From the NCBI RefSeq assembly GCF_005280585.1, contig NZ_SZVO01000002.1, forward strand, positions 1 through 64,000: a stretch of 64,000 nucleotides of DNA. The letters are read 5' to 3'. A program made the translations under genes and the position numbers. The notes below the pieces were generated by a model. That model was given only the letters and a program-made list of their open reading frames with translations. It had not been told where the DNA came from and did no database searches. This DNA comes from Dyadobacter frigoris (lineage in GTDB: Bacteria > Bacteroidota > Bacteroidia > Cytophagales > Spirosomataceae). Positions 17,526 through 27,350 of this stretch are shown here, in pieces; the stretch's first letter is position 1, and the number at the start of each line of letters is the position of its first letter.

Positions 17526-19749
17526 ACAATCCTGACAATTCCGATAATGTCCAGGCATTTTTTCGGCCGGCGGTTTGTTCGCGGACGGTTTTTACTTCTG
17601 CGGGACGGATTGGCGGGGCGTTTACAAATTCATGACGGACGTAACTTAATACGGATGCTATCCATTCATTATCATTATCTCCCATCGCCGGCATTTCACT
17701 TGGATAGGTTTGTCCGTCAATTGGACCTGAAAGTCCGTGCAGCAAAATCCGAAGTGCCATATCTTTTCCTTTTCCAAGTCTTGATGAACCTACAAGCGGC
17801 GGTGCGGTTTTACTTTGTAAACCTTTTCCATCAACTCCGTGACAAGCAGTACAAAGCGATTTGTAAATAACTGCCCCGTTTAAGACAAGTTTCCTGTCAA
17901 CTTCATCCAAACGGCCTAAACGTTGCCCAAACTTCTTCACATCTTCATTTTTATCAATACTTTTCTGAGCTCGGGCTAATACTTCGTTTCCATTTGAAGC
18001 GGTAAGCATTTCATCAATCAAGCCTTTTGCTTTCGGCGATTTACTATACGACAAGGACAAAATCAACTGCATTTTCACATCATAACTGCCATCCGTTTTC
18101 AAACTTGCCAAATGCTCAATCATCTGGTCATCTTTTTTCAAATAATCTTCGGTCAGCCGAATTGCTGTTTTTCTTATTTCAGGGTCTTTATCTCTGAGAC
18201 CTCCAAGAACAATTGCACTATCCAGAGCTCCTAAACCTTCCAGCGTCCACAGCGCATGAAGCCGCCCTAATGAAGAAGTTGATTTCACTGACTCATTCTG
18301 ACTTTCAGCCATAATTTTCAAGGCAGGAATTACAGATTTATCATTTCTGATAATCAGTTCTTTTTGCGCATTATCACGCCACCATCCATTGGGGTGATTA
18401 AGATAGGAAACGAGTTTTTTAGATGAAGCATCCAGCAAATCCGGTTTTGGTCCAGGTTTCATTCCATCGTGAACCAGACGATAAATACGGCCGTGCTGAA
18501 TATTTTTATCAAGACCCAAACGTTTAATTTGTGGCCTCAGATAACTTTTCGGCCCCGTCCAGTTTCCTTCCTGAATAATTCCGCGGTTCATATCCACCAG
18601 ATACAAACAGCCATCCGGCCCCGTATACATATTTACAACCCGGAAATTCATATCGGTTGAAGCAATAAATTCTTCTTTTTGATATGCATTTTCCAAAGTA
18701 ATTTTTCCGCCTTGATCCATCACTTTGGCGCGACGGATCAAACGGCCAACAGGCTCACTGATCAGTAAATCTCCATCAAGATCTTTTGGCAATCTGTCTC
18801 CCCGGAAAATTACCTGTCCGCAGCTGGCAGTAAAATGGTTTAGAGTAGTATCTGGTCTTAATCTTTTCAATCCGCCCTCAACATCCGGCGTTTTTATGAT
18901 TGGCCAAACTTCATTGAATTGCTGGGTATACTGATCGTTAAATTCCATTCTTCCATAAATCGGATTGATCTGAAATCCAAGTGCAGGCACTTCTCCACCA
19001 GCCGAAGAAAAGAAAAGCCGCCCAAAATTATCATGCGTCAATCCCCATTGTCCATTAGATCCGCTTGGAATTGAATCTGGTACTAAGATCCCTTTTGTGT
19101 AACGAAAACGTACCGGATCGACGGTTGTATAAATGTAATTATCCAGATTCCAATCCAGACCACTACGCTGATGTTCAAGATTTCCCGGCGCTTTTTTATT
19201 CGGGGTATAAACTGGTCGTTTATCATCCGCCACACCGTCTCCGTTGGTATCTTTGTAGCTGTAAATATTGTAGGTATCCGTCTCATTAACAAGCAATTCA
19301 TGACCAACACATAACAACATTCTTGGCAAAAGCATCTTGTCAATAAAAACAGAACTTTTGTCCATTTTTCCATCATTATTGGTGTCTTCCAAAAGCATAA
19401 CACGGCTTGTTTGGGCATGCTCGTTGCTGCCTTCCACATCCTGCATGTAGGTATTCAGTTCAGCCACATACATGCGCGCATTCCCGTCCCAGGCAATAGC
19501 AACCGGCTCATGGATCATCGGCTCACTTGCTACCAGTTCCAGATGATACCCTTTTGGCAATTTAAATGTTTTAAGACTTTGCTCTGGTGTTAAATGTTCC
19601 GGCGACGGATTTGAGGTAAAAGCAGGAATAGCAGCAACGGATGCGTCTGTTGTCCGGAGCGTATTGTCGGTTGTCTTCTGGCGAGAAACCTGACACGTAA
19701 TCATTATAAAAGCTGTCAGAATGCAGACGATCCAAATATGTTTTTTCAT
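17524..19749 (-). CDS. PVC-type membrane-bound dehydrogenase with HEAT repeats and cytochrome c domain
   Basis: The 741-residue protein has a lipoprotein-like signal (Cys19 in MITC), then a beta-propeller of the PVC membrane-bound dehydrogenase type. Signatures are FKLPKGYHLELVASEPMIHEPVAIAWD, RVMLLEDTNNDGKMDKSSVF and YKDTNGDGVADDKRPVY. A HEAT-like middle part follows (about 440-610), then a C-terminal heme c (SLCTACHGVDGKG, near residue 633). Members of this family are thought to oxidise sugars or polyols; substrates are mostly unproven. It lies 19 nt after the GH95 fucosidase on the same strand, so the two are likely co-transcribed. The stop codon falls inside a REP palindrome, so the original C-terminus may have been changed. 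Confidence 0.85.
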   Translation of the reverse strand: MKKHIWIVCILTAFIMITCQVSRQKTTDNTLRTTDASVAAIPAFTSNPSPEHLTPEQSLKTFKLPKGYHLELVASEPMIHEPVAIAWDGNARMYVAELNTYMQDVEGSNEHAQTSRVMLLEDTNNDGKMDKSSVFIDKMLLPRMLLCVGHELLVNETDTYNIYSYKDTNGDGVADDKRPVYTPNKKAPGNLEHQRSGLDWNLDNYIYTTVDPVRFRYTKGILVPDSIPSGSNGQWGLTHDNFGRLFFSSAGGEVPALGFQINPIYGRMEFNDQYTQQFNEVWPIIKTPDVEGGLKRLRPDTTLNHFTASCGQVIFRGDRLPKDLDGDLLISEPVGRLIRRAKVMDQGGKITLENAYQKEEFIASTDMNFRVVNMYTGPDGCLYLVDMNRGIIQEGNWTGPKSYLRPQIKRLGLDKNIQHGRIYRLVHDGMKPGPKPDLLDASSKKLVSYLNHPNGWWRDNAQKELIIRNDKSVIPALKIMAESQNESVKSTSSLGRLHALWTLEGLGALDSAIVLGGLRDKDPEIRKTAIRLTEDYLKKDDQMIEHLASLKTDGSYDVKMQLILSLSYSKSPKAKGLIDEMLTASNGNEVLARAQKSIDKNEDVKKFGQRLGRLDEVDRKLVLNGAVIYKSLCTACHGVDGKGLQSKTAPPLVGSSRLGKGKDMALRILLHGLSGPIDGQTYPSEMPAMGDNDNEWIASVLSYVRHEFVNAPPIRPAEVKTVREQTAGRKNAWTLSELSGL

Positions 19750-19768
19750 GGTGGTGGTTAAGTTATTA

Positions 19769-22246
19769 TTAAAGGGTCAGTGTATAAATTTTTCCTTTTT
19801 GTGTTTGGAAATCATAAAGCGATGTTTCTTTGATATTTAATTTATTGATCGTTGCAGCCGGCGAAATAACAGGTTTCAGAACATCTTCCGTTTTGTAAAA
19901 AATATTTGGATTTTCTCCCGTCACGGATTGTAAAACGATTCCTTTTCCTTGTAAAGTATTCGGCAACCGCAGACGGCAATTTCCACCCAGATTAGACTGA
20001 ATAACCAGTTTTGAAACTTTGCCATCTTTCCATTCCAGCGCGACAATATCAAAACCACCTCTGGCCCGCAGTCCGCTAATGCTCCCTGTTTTCCAGCCAT
20101 CCGGAATTGCCGGCAATAAATGAATGGCACCATCATGACTTTGCATTAACATTTCAGCAATTCCGGCGGTACAGCCAAAATTTCCATCGATTTGAAATGG
20201 CGGATGGGCATCAAAAAGATTTGTATAAGTCCCGCCACCGCCTTTTTTTCCAGGTGCATTTACAGGCGAAAGTTGATCGGTAATAAGTTTATAAGCCCGG
20301 TTTCCATCCTGCAATCTCGCCCACCAGTTTACTTTCCAACCCATTGACCAGCCAGTTGAGACATCACCCCGATGTTCCAGTGACGTCCGAGCCGCACTGA
20401 AAAGTTCAGGCGTACGGTAAGCAGAAAGCTGGTGCGAAGGATACAAACCATATAAATGTGAAATATGACGGTGTTTGTCATCCGGATTATCAAGATCTTC
20501 AAGCCATTCCTGCAATTGACCGAACTTCCCTATCTGCATCGGAGCAAGTCTGGCTCGTTTTTCTTTTAATATTTTTACAAATTCAGGATCCGTTCCAAGG
20601 GCTTCGGCAGCTCGTAAAGTGCTTGTAAAAATATCATAAACAATCTGGTTGTCCATCGTATTTCCTGCACCTATCGTAACATCCGGACGTGAAGCCGGTG
20701 CATTTTCTGGCGACATACCCGGAGCTACAACCAACCATTTGTGCGTAGGTTCTTCGATCAGAAAATCGACAAAAAACTGAGCAGATCCTTTCAGTGCAGG
20801 ATACACCGATTTCAAATAATTTCTATCTCCCGAATAACAATATTTTTCCCAGGCATGCGTACTAAGCCAGGCACCACCCATAGGCCACATGGCATAAAAA
20901 ATCGGATCCACCGTACCAGTAATTCTCCAAAGATCTGTATTATGATGTGCCACCCAGCCATTGGCGCCGTACATGACTTTCGCTGTTTCTTGTCCGGTTT
21001 GTGAAAGATCATTAACCATCTGAATTAAAGGATCATGCATCTCAGTCAGGTTGGTTACCTCAGCAGGCCAGTAATTCATTTCAGTATTAATATTGATCGT
21101 ATACTTACTATCCCAGGGCGGACTCATTTCTTCATTCCAAATGCCTTGCAAAGTCGCAGGTTGTCCAACGGGCATTCCGTTTTGTGCAGGTTGGGAAGAA
21201 GAGATCAGCAGATATCTGCCAAACTGGAAGTACAAGGACACAAGCTGCGGGTCGTTTCCTGATGCAAATTTTTCTATCCGTTCGTTGGTAGGAAATTTAG
21301 CTGCCTCGGTAGTTCCGAGGTCAAGTTTTACACGGTTGAAATACTTTTGATAAGAGATAATATGTCTGGCAAGAATATCCTCGAACGTCTTTTTTACCGC
21401 ATTGTTTAAATATAAATCTGCCTTTGTTTCAGGATTGGCAGTCAGTGTTTTGTAATCAACAAAATTAGTACCGATTGAAATATAAATTGTAACTGCATTA
21501 GCTTTGTTAATTGTGACAGACGTGTCGCTGGCGCTTAATTGCCCACCCTCATTTAATACTTTTACATGCGCATTGAACACAACTCGTCCTTTTAAACCTT
21601 CATGATCACCGCTCATTCCGGAAAACACGAGCTTTCCGGTTTTATCTGTTTTTCGCCGGCCTTTTTGCGGGCTTGTTAAAAAAGAAGTAAAATTCAGTTT
21701 GCCTGGTTTATCAGCAGTTAACCGGACTGCAATGATCTGATCCTGAACCGAGGCAATTACTTGTCGGGTATAGCGCACGCCATCGACTGTATAAGATGTT
21801 GTAGTAGTGGCTTTTTCCAAATCCAGTTCACGGTAATAATCTGTAAAAGATTCATGGCCCGGGAATGTCAGATTGAGATTTCCCACGGGTTGATACATCA
21901 TGCCATTGGTCGTTTTGGACTCGATATTCTGTGCGGCAAGCTTTTCCGCTTCTGCGTGTTTTCCTTCAAAAATTAATTTTCTGATTTGTGGTAATGCAGC
22001 AAGTGCATTGGGATTATCATTACGATTTGGCCCGCCAGCCCAGACTGTCGACTCGTTAAGTTTTATAACTTCCTGTTCAGGATTTCCATAAACCATGGCA
22101 CCCAAACGACCGTTTCCAACCGGCAGCGCGTCTGTCCAGATTTTCCCGGCAGGTTTTTTATACCAAAGTTTTAATGCCCCAGCCTGCTGAGCAAACGCAT
22201 TGGAAATAAACAAGAAAGCGGTTAGGATGCGTACTATATTTTTCAT
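19769..22246 (-). CDS. Glycoside hydrolase family 95, alpha-L-fucosidase-like
   Basis: The 825-residue protein has a signal peptide (1-19) and the GH95 N-terminal domain ([30 protein letters not shown]). The catalytic (alpha/alpha)6 barrel carries [26 protein letters not shown] (candidate acid Glu) and [20 protein letters not shown] (the Asp/Asn region assisting the water). GH95 enzymes invert and release terminal alpha-L-fucose (some alpha-L-galactose) from glycans such as xyloglucan or host and algal fucans. The length fits the family. It is first in the five-gene minus-strand run and thus the likely source of the sugar treated by the later genes. Exported, probably periplasmic. Confidence 0.93.
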   Translation of the reverse strand: MKNIVRILTAFLFISNAFAQQAGALKLWYKKPAGKIWTDALPVGNGRLGAMVYGNPEQEVIKLNESTVWAGGPNRNDNPNALAALPQIRKLIFEGKHAEAEKLAAQNIESKTTNGMMYQPVGNLNLTFPGHESFTDYYRELDLEKATTTTSYTVDGVRYTRQVIASVQDQIIAVRLTADKPGKLNFTSFLTSPQKGRRKTDKTGKLVFSGMSGDHEGLKGRVVFNAHVKVLNEGGQLSASDTSVTINKANAVTIYISIGTNFVDYKTLTANPETKADLYLNNAVKKTFEDILARHIISYQKYFNRVKLDLGTTEAAKFPTNERIEKFASGNDPQLVSLYFQFGRYLLISSSQPAQNGMPVGQPATLQGIWNEEMSPPWDSKYTININTEMNYWPAEVTNLTEMHDPLIQMVNDLSQTGQETAKVMYGANGWVAHHNTDLWRITGTVDPIFYAMWPMGGAWLSTHAWEKYCYSGDRNYLKSVYPALKGSAQFFVDFLIEEPTHKWLVVAPGMSPENAPASRPDVTIGAGNTMDNQIVYDIFTSTLRAAEALGTDPEFVKILKEKRARLAPMQIGKFGQLQEWLEDLDNPDDKHRHISHLYGLYPSHQLSAYRTPELFSAARTSLEHRGDVSTGWSMGWKVNWWARLQDGNRAYKLITDQLSPVNAPGKKGGGGTYTNLFDAHPPFQIDGNFGCTAGIAEMLMQSHDGAIHLLPAIPDGWKTGSISGLRARGGFDIVALEWKDGKVSKLVIQSNLGGNCRLRLPNTLQGKGIVLQSVTGENPNIFYKTEDVLKPVISPAATINKLNIKETSLYDFQTQKGKIYTLTL

Positions 22247-22501
22247 GAAAATGATTGGTATATCTTATCAAAAAGTTGTGATGGAAAATGAAAACCGGTG
22301 ACACTTAGATAAGAATCAAAGAAGACTACTCTAATCATGATTGTTTGTAAAAGTTTTAGAAAGAATTGAATCCCGGCCAGCAGCTAAATGAATTCTGTGC
22401 AAATTAGGCATTCAGGATTAACAGAATGATTAATAAAACATTAATCAAACCCTTTTTGACTATTATTTTATTATATAATCAAATAAAATAATCCTAAAAA
22501 T
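22247..22501. other. Intergenic region upstream of the GH95 run
   Basis: The 320-nt gap between the GH95 start and the quinone oxidoreductase stop is AT-rich (several ATTAAT/TTTATTA tracts). It should hold the promoter of the GH95 run. I see no exact TAnnTTTG box, and no coding frame or tRNA. Its far end carries the terminator listed separately. Confidence 0.4.
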
Positions 22502-22543
22502 AAAAAAGCCCGGGAGATAGGGTCATTACCCAACATCCCAGGC
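22502..22543 (-). terminator. Terminator of the quinone oxidoreductase gene
   Basis: On the minus strand a GC stem (GCCTGGGA / TCTCCCGGGC, with an inner GGGT/ACCC) is followed by TTTTTTA, about 24 nt after the stop at 22567. Confidence 0.75.
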
Positions 22544-22566
22544 CCTACCCTGATTTCCAGTATTTC

Positions 22567-23562
22567 TTAATTGTGTTTCAAAACATATCTTCCTTTCGCT
22601 TTTCCGTGCAACAATGCATCCAGCTTTTCCGGTAATTCTTCCAAACCAATTTCCCGGATCATTTCATTCAGATGGAGTGGTTTCCATTCTGATGCCAGCG
22701 ATTGCCAGACTTTCTTCCTCAATGCAATCGGAGCCTGAGCTGAATCAATTCCTGTCAGTGTAATTCCCCTTAAAATAAACGGAAAAATAGTAGTATTCAG
22801 TTCTGCCGAAGAGACGTTTCCACAGCAGGTAACCATGCCATATTGCTTGACGGATTTCAAAATTCCCGATAACGTTGGGCCACCTACATTATCGATTCCG
22901 GCAGAAAAATCGGATGATGATAAGGGCTTGTTATTATATTTTTCAATAAACTCATTCCGGTTAAGAATTTGTTTTGCACCAAGCGTCGATGTAAGGAAAT
23001 CGTCTTCACTTTTCCCCGAAATGGCTACAACTTCAAAACCTAGTTTTGACATGATTGCCGTCGCCATACTTCCCACGCCACCGGTTGCTCCACTGACAAT
23101 AACAGCTCCCAGGTCCTGAGTTATCCCGGCACCGATTATTTTTTCAACCGATAATCCAGCGGTCAGTCCCGCCGTTCCGAAACTCATTGATTCCTTTAAA
23201 GAAAGTCCTTCCGGCAAGGCAACAACCCATGGTGCCGGAACGCTTATATATTGACCAAAACCGCCCCAGGTATTCATCCCAAGATCAAATCCGGTAACCA
23301 GAACTGAATCACCTTCCTGAAAATCCGATGTATTGGATTTTACCACAATTCCTGCTGCATCGATTCCCGGAACGTGTGGAAATTTCCTTGTAACGCCTTT
23401 ATTTCCAGACGCCGACAACGCATCTTTATAGTTTAAAGACGAATAACTGACCTTAATGAGCACGTCATTTCCCGGAAGATCGGCGGTGTTTAATTCTTTA
23501 ATTTCCTTTTTGAAATCTCCTCCTTCCTGGCTTATATATAAAGCTTTAAATACCTTTTGCAT
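22567..23562 (-). CDS. YhdH/YhfP-family quinone oxidoreductase (acrylyl-CoA reductase-like MDR)
   Basis: The protein of 331 residues is a zinc-free medium-chain reductase. It shows SYSSLNYKDALSASGNKGV and HVPGIDAAGIV at the N-terminal GroES-like fold, then a Rossmann domain with VSGATGGVGSMA (NADPH binding), and GIDNVGG further on. Family members reduce quinones or acryloyl-CoA with NADPH. The start was set at the ATG at 23562 (MQKVFKALYISQEGG) because the longer frame runs back through an inverted-repeat operator and adds an unrelated N-terminus. It is a single gene, divergent from the sulfatase, with its own terminator. Confidence 0.9.
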   Translation of the reverse strand: MQKVFKALYISQEGGDFKKEIKELNTADLPGNDVLIKVSYSSLNYKDALSASGNKGVTRKFPHVPGIDAAGIVVKSNTSDFQEGDSVLVTGFDLGMNTWGGFGQYISVPAPWVVALPEGLSLKESMSFGTAGLTAGLSVEKIIGAGITQDLGAVIVSGATGGVGSMATAIMSKLGFEVVAISGKSEDDFLTSTLGAKQILNRNEFIEKYNNKPLSSSDFSAGIDNVGGPTLSGILKSVKQYGMVTCCGNVSSAELNTTIFPFILRGITLTGIDSAQAPIALRKKVWQSLASEWKPLHLNEMIREIGLEELPEKLDALLHGKAKGRYVLKHN

Positions 23563-23583
23563 GATTTTTCTCATTAAAATTTG

Positions 23584-23633
23584 TGCTATACAAAATCTTA
23601 TATCCCTTACCACAACAGACATTTTGTATAGCA
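23584..23633. promoter_or_regulatory. Operator-like inverted repeat upstream of the quinone oxidoreductase
   Basis: TGCTATACAAAAT (23584-23596) and ATTTTGTATAGCA (23621-23633) form a perfect 13-bp inverted repeat with 24 nt between the arms, starting 22 nt before the ATG. The spacing suits a regulator dimer pair at a promoter better than a terminator. Regulators of the HxlR or MarR kind often control such reductases; the binder here is unknown. Confidence 0.5.
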
Positions 23634-23764
23634 ATGCTGAATATCAACATAAAATTTTTACCGAAAAACAGAATTCGGAAGTTTCATGAAATGTCTTTTA
23701 TCCTGCAAAATAACAGGTAGGGAAATGACTAAGCTTCCTTTATTTACCGGACAGAAAATGTATT

Positions 23765-25180
23765 ATGAAAAAACTAGTATCCCTTGCCATCGGGTTAATC
23801 TCACTTTCTGCTTTAACTTTTGGACAAAATAAAAAGCCAAATATCGTTTTCATTCTGGCTGATGATCTGGGTTATGGAGATTTGGGTGTTTACGGACAGA
23901 AAATAATAAAAACGCCCAACATTGACTGTTTGGCCAAACAGGGGAAACTTTTTACCAATTTTTATGCCGGCACTACCGTTTGCGCACCTTCCCGTTCTTC
24001 CTTATTAACCGGACTGCATACAGGCCATACCTACATCAGAGGAAATAAGGAAATCCAGCCGGAAGGCCAGGAACCGCTTCCGGATTCGGTTGAAACATAT
24101 GCACAATTACTTCAAAAAGCTGGATATGTCACAGGAGCTTTTGGCAAATGGGGATTGGGCATGGTAGGAACTTCAGGCGAGCCGGCAAAAAAAGGTTTTG
24201 ACCAGTTTTTTGGATATAATTGTCAGCGCCAGTCGCACCGCTATTATCCTACACATCTTTGGGAAAATAACAAAAAAATAATTCTTCAGGGAAATGATTT
24301 AAAGCATAAGGCAACTTATGCACCAGAATTGATTCAGCAAAAAACATTTGCTTTTATTGATAAAAATAAAGACAAACCGTTTTTCCTGTTCGTTCCAACC
24401 GTTTTGCCACATGCTGAATTGCAGGGGCCGGATGATGTTTTTTTGAAAATGTACAAAGGAAAACTGACAGAAAAACCTTATAAAGGCAATGATTACGGGC
24501 CGGATGCGACCGTTCCCGGTTATGCCTCAGAGCCTGATGCACACGCTACCTATGCCGCCATGGTAAGCCGGATGGATTTCTATGTAGGGGAAATTTTGCA
24601 AAAACTCGACAAGTTGGGATTAACGGAAAATACGATCATCATTTTCAGCAGCGATAACGGTTCACATCGTGAAGGTGGTGCTGATCCTGAATTTTTTAAC
24701 AGTTCGGGCGGATTGAGGGGAAATAAAAGGGATTTGTATGAAGGAGGAATTCGCGTCCCTTTTATCGTAAAATGGCCAGGAAAAATTAAAGCTGACAGCA
24801 AAAGCCAGTTTGTCGGCGCATTTTGGGATTTGATGCCCACATTTACAGAGCTAACCCACGCAGCAAAACCAAGAAATTCAGATGGACTCTCGATTGTTAA
24901 TGAGCTGCTTGGAAAACCGAAGCAGAAACAACATGAATATTTATACTGGGAATTTCATGAAGGCGGCGGAAGGCAGGCCGTTAAAATGGGGAACTGGAAA
25001 GCGGTAAGACTTGAAGTTGATAAAAATCCAAATGGAATTCCGGAGCTTTACGATCTGGCAAAAGATCCTGCCGAAAAAAACAACCTGGCTTCCCAAAATC
25101 CTGAGATTGTTAATAAAATGGAAAAATACATGGGCGAAGCGCATCGTGAAAGTATTTTATTTCCGTTCGCTAAAAACTGA
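23765..25180 (+). CDS. Family S1 sulfatase (arylsulfatase type), exported
   Basis: The 471-residue protein has a signal peptide (1-20), the metal-binding start NIVFILADDLGYGDLGVYG, and the sulfatase signature CAPSRSSLLTG, where Cys73 would be converted to formylglycine. Further on come FGKWGLG, SSDNGSHREGGADPEFF and a C-terminal sub-domain (ELYDLAKDPAEKNNLA). It removes sulfate esters from carbohydrate or aryl substrates in the periplasm and needs a formylglycine-generating enzyme encoded elsewhere. It stands alone on the plus strand but near the GH95/SusCD genes, so sulfated fucose-rich glycans are a possible target. The closest subfamily cannot be assigned by eye. Confidence 0.92.
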   Translation: MKKLVSLAIGLISLSALTFGQNKKPNIVFILADDLGYGDLGVYGQKIIKTPNIDCLAKQGKLFTNFYAGTTVCAPSRSSLLTGLHTGHTYIRGNKEIQPEGQEPLPDSVETYAQLLQKAGYVTGAFGKWGLGMVGTSGEPAKKGFDQFFGYNCQRQSHRYYPTHLWENNKKIILQGNDLKHKATYAPELIQQKTFAFIDKNKDKPFFLFVPTVLPHAELQGPDDVFLKMYKGKLTEKPYKGNDYGPDATVPGYASEPDAHATYAAMVSRMDFYVGEILQKLDKLGLTENTIIIFSSDNGSHREGGADPEFFNSSGGLRGNKRDLYEGGIRVPFIVKWPGKIKADSKSQFVGAFWDLMPTFTELTHAAKPRNSDGLSIVNELLGKPKQKQHEYLYWEFHEGGGRQAVKMGNWKAVRLEVDKNPNGIPELYDLAKDPAEKNNLASQNPEIVNKMEKYMGEAHRESILFPFAKN

Positions 25181-25209
25181 AAATGAGATCTGAAATACCT
25201 CACTTATAA

Positions 25210-25254
25210 AAATGGTTAGATCAATCCAGAAATCAGATTAACCTAACCATTTTT
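25210..25254. terminator. Bidirectional terminator
   Basis: AAATGGTTAG and CTAACCATTT form a 10-bp stem with flanking A and T runs, between the convergent sulfatase and thiamine-enzyme genes. It serves both strands. Confidence 0.75.
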
Positions 25255-25264
25255 AAATCGACTA

Positions 25265-27004
25265 CTAATCCAGCAAATCTTCCAAATGTTTGTAATTGGA
25301 TTTTACGGTATCTAAAACTTCTTCAAATTTTCCGCCAAGCATTAATTTGGTCATGGAAAGTGCCATGCCTCCAACCATTTTCATTTCAATTTTCGGAGGC
25401 ATTGCCAATGCATTTGGATCGGTCATGACGTTGATCAAAACAGGGCCATTGTAAAGAAACGCTTCCTGTAAACCTGCTTCCAGATTGTCCGGATCGCTGA
25501 TTGTTATACCTTTTATCCCCATCGCTTCGGCCACTAATGCAAACTCGGGATTGACCATATCTGTTTCAGAATCAGGCAATCCGGCTACTTCCATTTCCAG
25601 TTTTACCATTCCTAAAGAACGGTTGTTGAATACCACAATTTTGATCGGAAGATTGTATTGTTTGATAGTAGCCAAATCTCCCAGTAACATAGAAATTCCA
25701 CCATCCCCGCACATTGCAACAACCTGACGGTCAGGACAGGCCAACGCTGCACCAATCGCATGAGGCATGGCGTTAGCCATCGATCCATGTGTAAAGGATC
25801 CGACCATGCTCCGTTTTCCAGTCGCTTGAATATACCGGGAAGCCCAGACACAGCACATGCCGGTATCCACGGTAAAAATGGCGTCACTTGTTGCCAATTT
25901 ATCAATTTCAGCTGCTACCAATTCCGGATGAATTGCATTTTTTGAGCCCTTATCCTTCACATACGTTTGCAAATGATCTTTTACCTTTTCATAAATATGA
26001 AGCTGGGCTTTCAAAAAGCTGTCGTCTTCTTTGATTTTTAAAAGTGGGAAAAGTGCTTTTAATGTTGTTTTAGTATCGCCATGCAAACCCATTTCAAGTT
26101 TTGCTCTTCTTCCTAATCGTTCAGGTCTGGTATCGATTTGTACCAAAATTTTGTCTTGCGGAATGAAAGGCGTGTAAGGAAAATCGGTTCCTAGTAAAAT
26201 TACCAGCTCGCTTTCATGCATGGCGTGATAGGCGGAAGGCAATCCCAGCAAACCCGTCATCCCAACTTCATAGGGATTATCATACTGAATTCCCATTTTT
26301 CCTCTAAACGAATATCCTACCGGAGCTTTCAATAAAGCCGCCAATTCTACAACTTCATCATGCGCATCAGAAGCCCCGATTCCACAGAAAATCGTAATTT
26401 TTTTATGTTTGTTGATCAGATTGGCGAGCGCCTGAAGTTCCTCATCGCCAGGTCTGATTAATGCTTTGGAAAAATAATTTTTGTCGGCAGTCACATTTTC
26501 AACCGCGTCCATTGCGCTTACATCTCCCGGCAAACCTAATACTGCAACACCTTTTTGCTGGATAGCATGTTGCAGTGCAGCTTGCGTCATTCTTGGCAAT
26601 TGCGCCGGTGTGGCAGCAATTTGATTGTAATAACTGCAATCGTCAAAAAGCTTGATCGTATTTGTTTCCTGAAAATATCCGCTGCCAAATTCCACCGTAG
26701 CACAGGTTGACGCAATCGCTAAAACGGATGCTCCGGCGCGGTGGGCATCATAAAGTCCGTTGATCAAATGCACGTGTCCGGGGCCGCTGCTTCCTGCGCA
26801 ACAGGCCAAACCGGTCAGTTCCGCTTCTGCGGCGGCGGCATAAGCTCCTGCTTCTTCGTGTCTTACATGGATCCATTTAATGGCCGGATTTCTTCTTACC
26901 GCATCATTCAATTCATTCAGACTATCGCCCGTCACCGCATAAATCCGTTTGATACCTGCCTGTACAAGCATATCCGCCAATTGTTCCGCTACTTTCTTTG
27001 ACAT
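25265..27004 (-). CDS. poxB: Thiamine-diphosphate enzyme, pyruvate oxidase/dehydrogenase (quinone) PoxB type
   Basis: The 579-residue protein has the three domains of the POX group: an N-terminal PYR domain (RIYAVTGDSLNELNDAVRR, HEEAGAYAAAAEAELTG with catalytic Glu), a central domain (ITIFCGIGASDAHDEV, VQIDTRPERLGRRAKL), and a C-terminal PP domain with the ThDP motif GDGGISMLLGDLATIKQYNLPI followed by NN. It decarboxylates pyruvate to acetate plus CO2, with electrons to quinone (PoxB) or oxygen. The ThDP motif and RHEEAGAYAA pattern fit PoxB better than acetolactate synthase, which is the main alternative. It is a single gene on the minus strand. Confidence 0.85.
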   Translation of the reverse strand: MSKKVAEQLADMLVQAGIKRIYAVTGDSLNELNDAVRRNPAIKWIHVRHEEAGAYAAAAEAELTGLACCAGSSGPGHVHLINGLYDAHRAGASVLAIASTCATVEFGSGYFQETNTIKLFDDCSYYNQIAATPAQLPRMTQAALQHAIQQKGVAVLGLPGDVSAMDAVENVTADKNYFSKALIRPGDEELQALANLINKHKKITIFCGIGASDAHDEVVELAALLKAPVGYSFRGKMGIQYDNPYEVGMTGLLGLPSAYHAMHESELVILLGTDFPYTPFIPQDKILVQIDTRPERLGRRAKLEMGLHGDTKTTLKALFPLLKIKEDDSFLKAQLHIYEKVKDHLQTYVKDKGSKNAIHPELVAAEIDKLATSDAIFTVDTGMCCVWASRYIQATGKRSMVGSFTHGSMANAMPHAIGAALACPDRQVVAMCGDGGISMLLGDLATIKQYNLPIKIVVFNNRSLGMVKLEMEVAGLPDSETDMVNPEFALVAEAMGIKGITISDPDNLEAGLQEAFLYNGPVLINVMTDPNALAMPPKIEMKMVGGMALSMTKLMLGGKFEEVLDTVKSNYKHLEDLLD

Positions 27005-27268
27005 ATCAATAGGTATTAGTTTTTTGTTATTGGAAGTGAATCACTTCTGACAGAAAAGACTCAACTTTCGTTCCAGCTATCCTGATGTTGATCAATTACA
27101 CTTTAATGTACTAATGATTGTTGGGAATGCGCAATTATAACAGAATCGTTATTGCAAATTTCAATCGGAGCTATGAGAACATCAATGGACTTATGACGGA
27201 ATTTGAGGTAGATATATGGGGTTTGGGTTTGCTGGTCTTTTTGGTCTTTGGTTTTGGCTGGTTTTTTA

Positions 27269-27301
27269 CCCGTCCGACGGCGGAAAAAGCCGGCGGACGG
27301 G
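27269..27301. repeat. GC-rich palindrome, REP-like
   Basis: CCCGTCCGACGGC and GCCGGCGGACGGG pair as a 12-13 bp stem with one mismatch around a 7-nt loop. A T run precedes the stem on the plus strand, which is the wrong side for a terminator. The rest of the 346-nt gap (27005-27350) holds no supported gene; a 71-codon frame over it runs through the palindrome and looks accidental. Confidence 0.5.
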
Positions 27302-27350
27302 TGGCTCGGAGAAACTTCTGTGGTAACTTATAGATTTTGGTTTCTTAATT

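Noticed and set aside
27118..27333. 71-codon plus-strand ORF
   Set aside because: Starts with TTG, runs through the GC palindrome at 27269 and has no recognisable domain.
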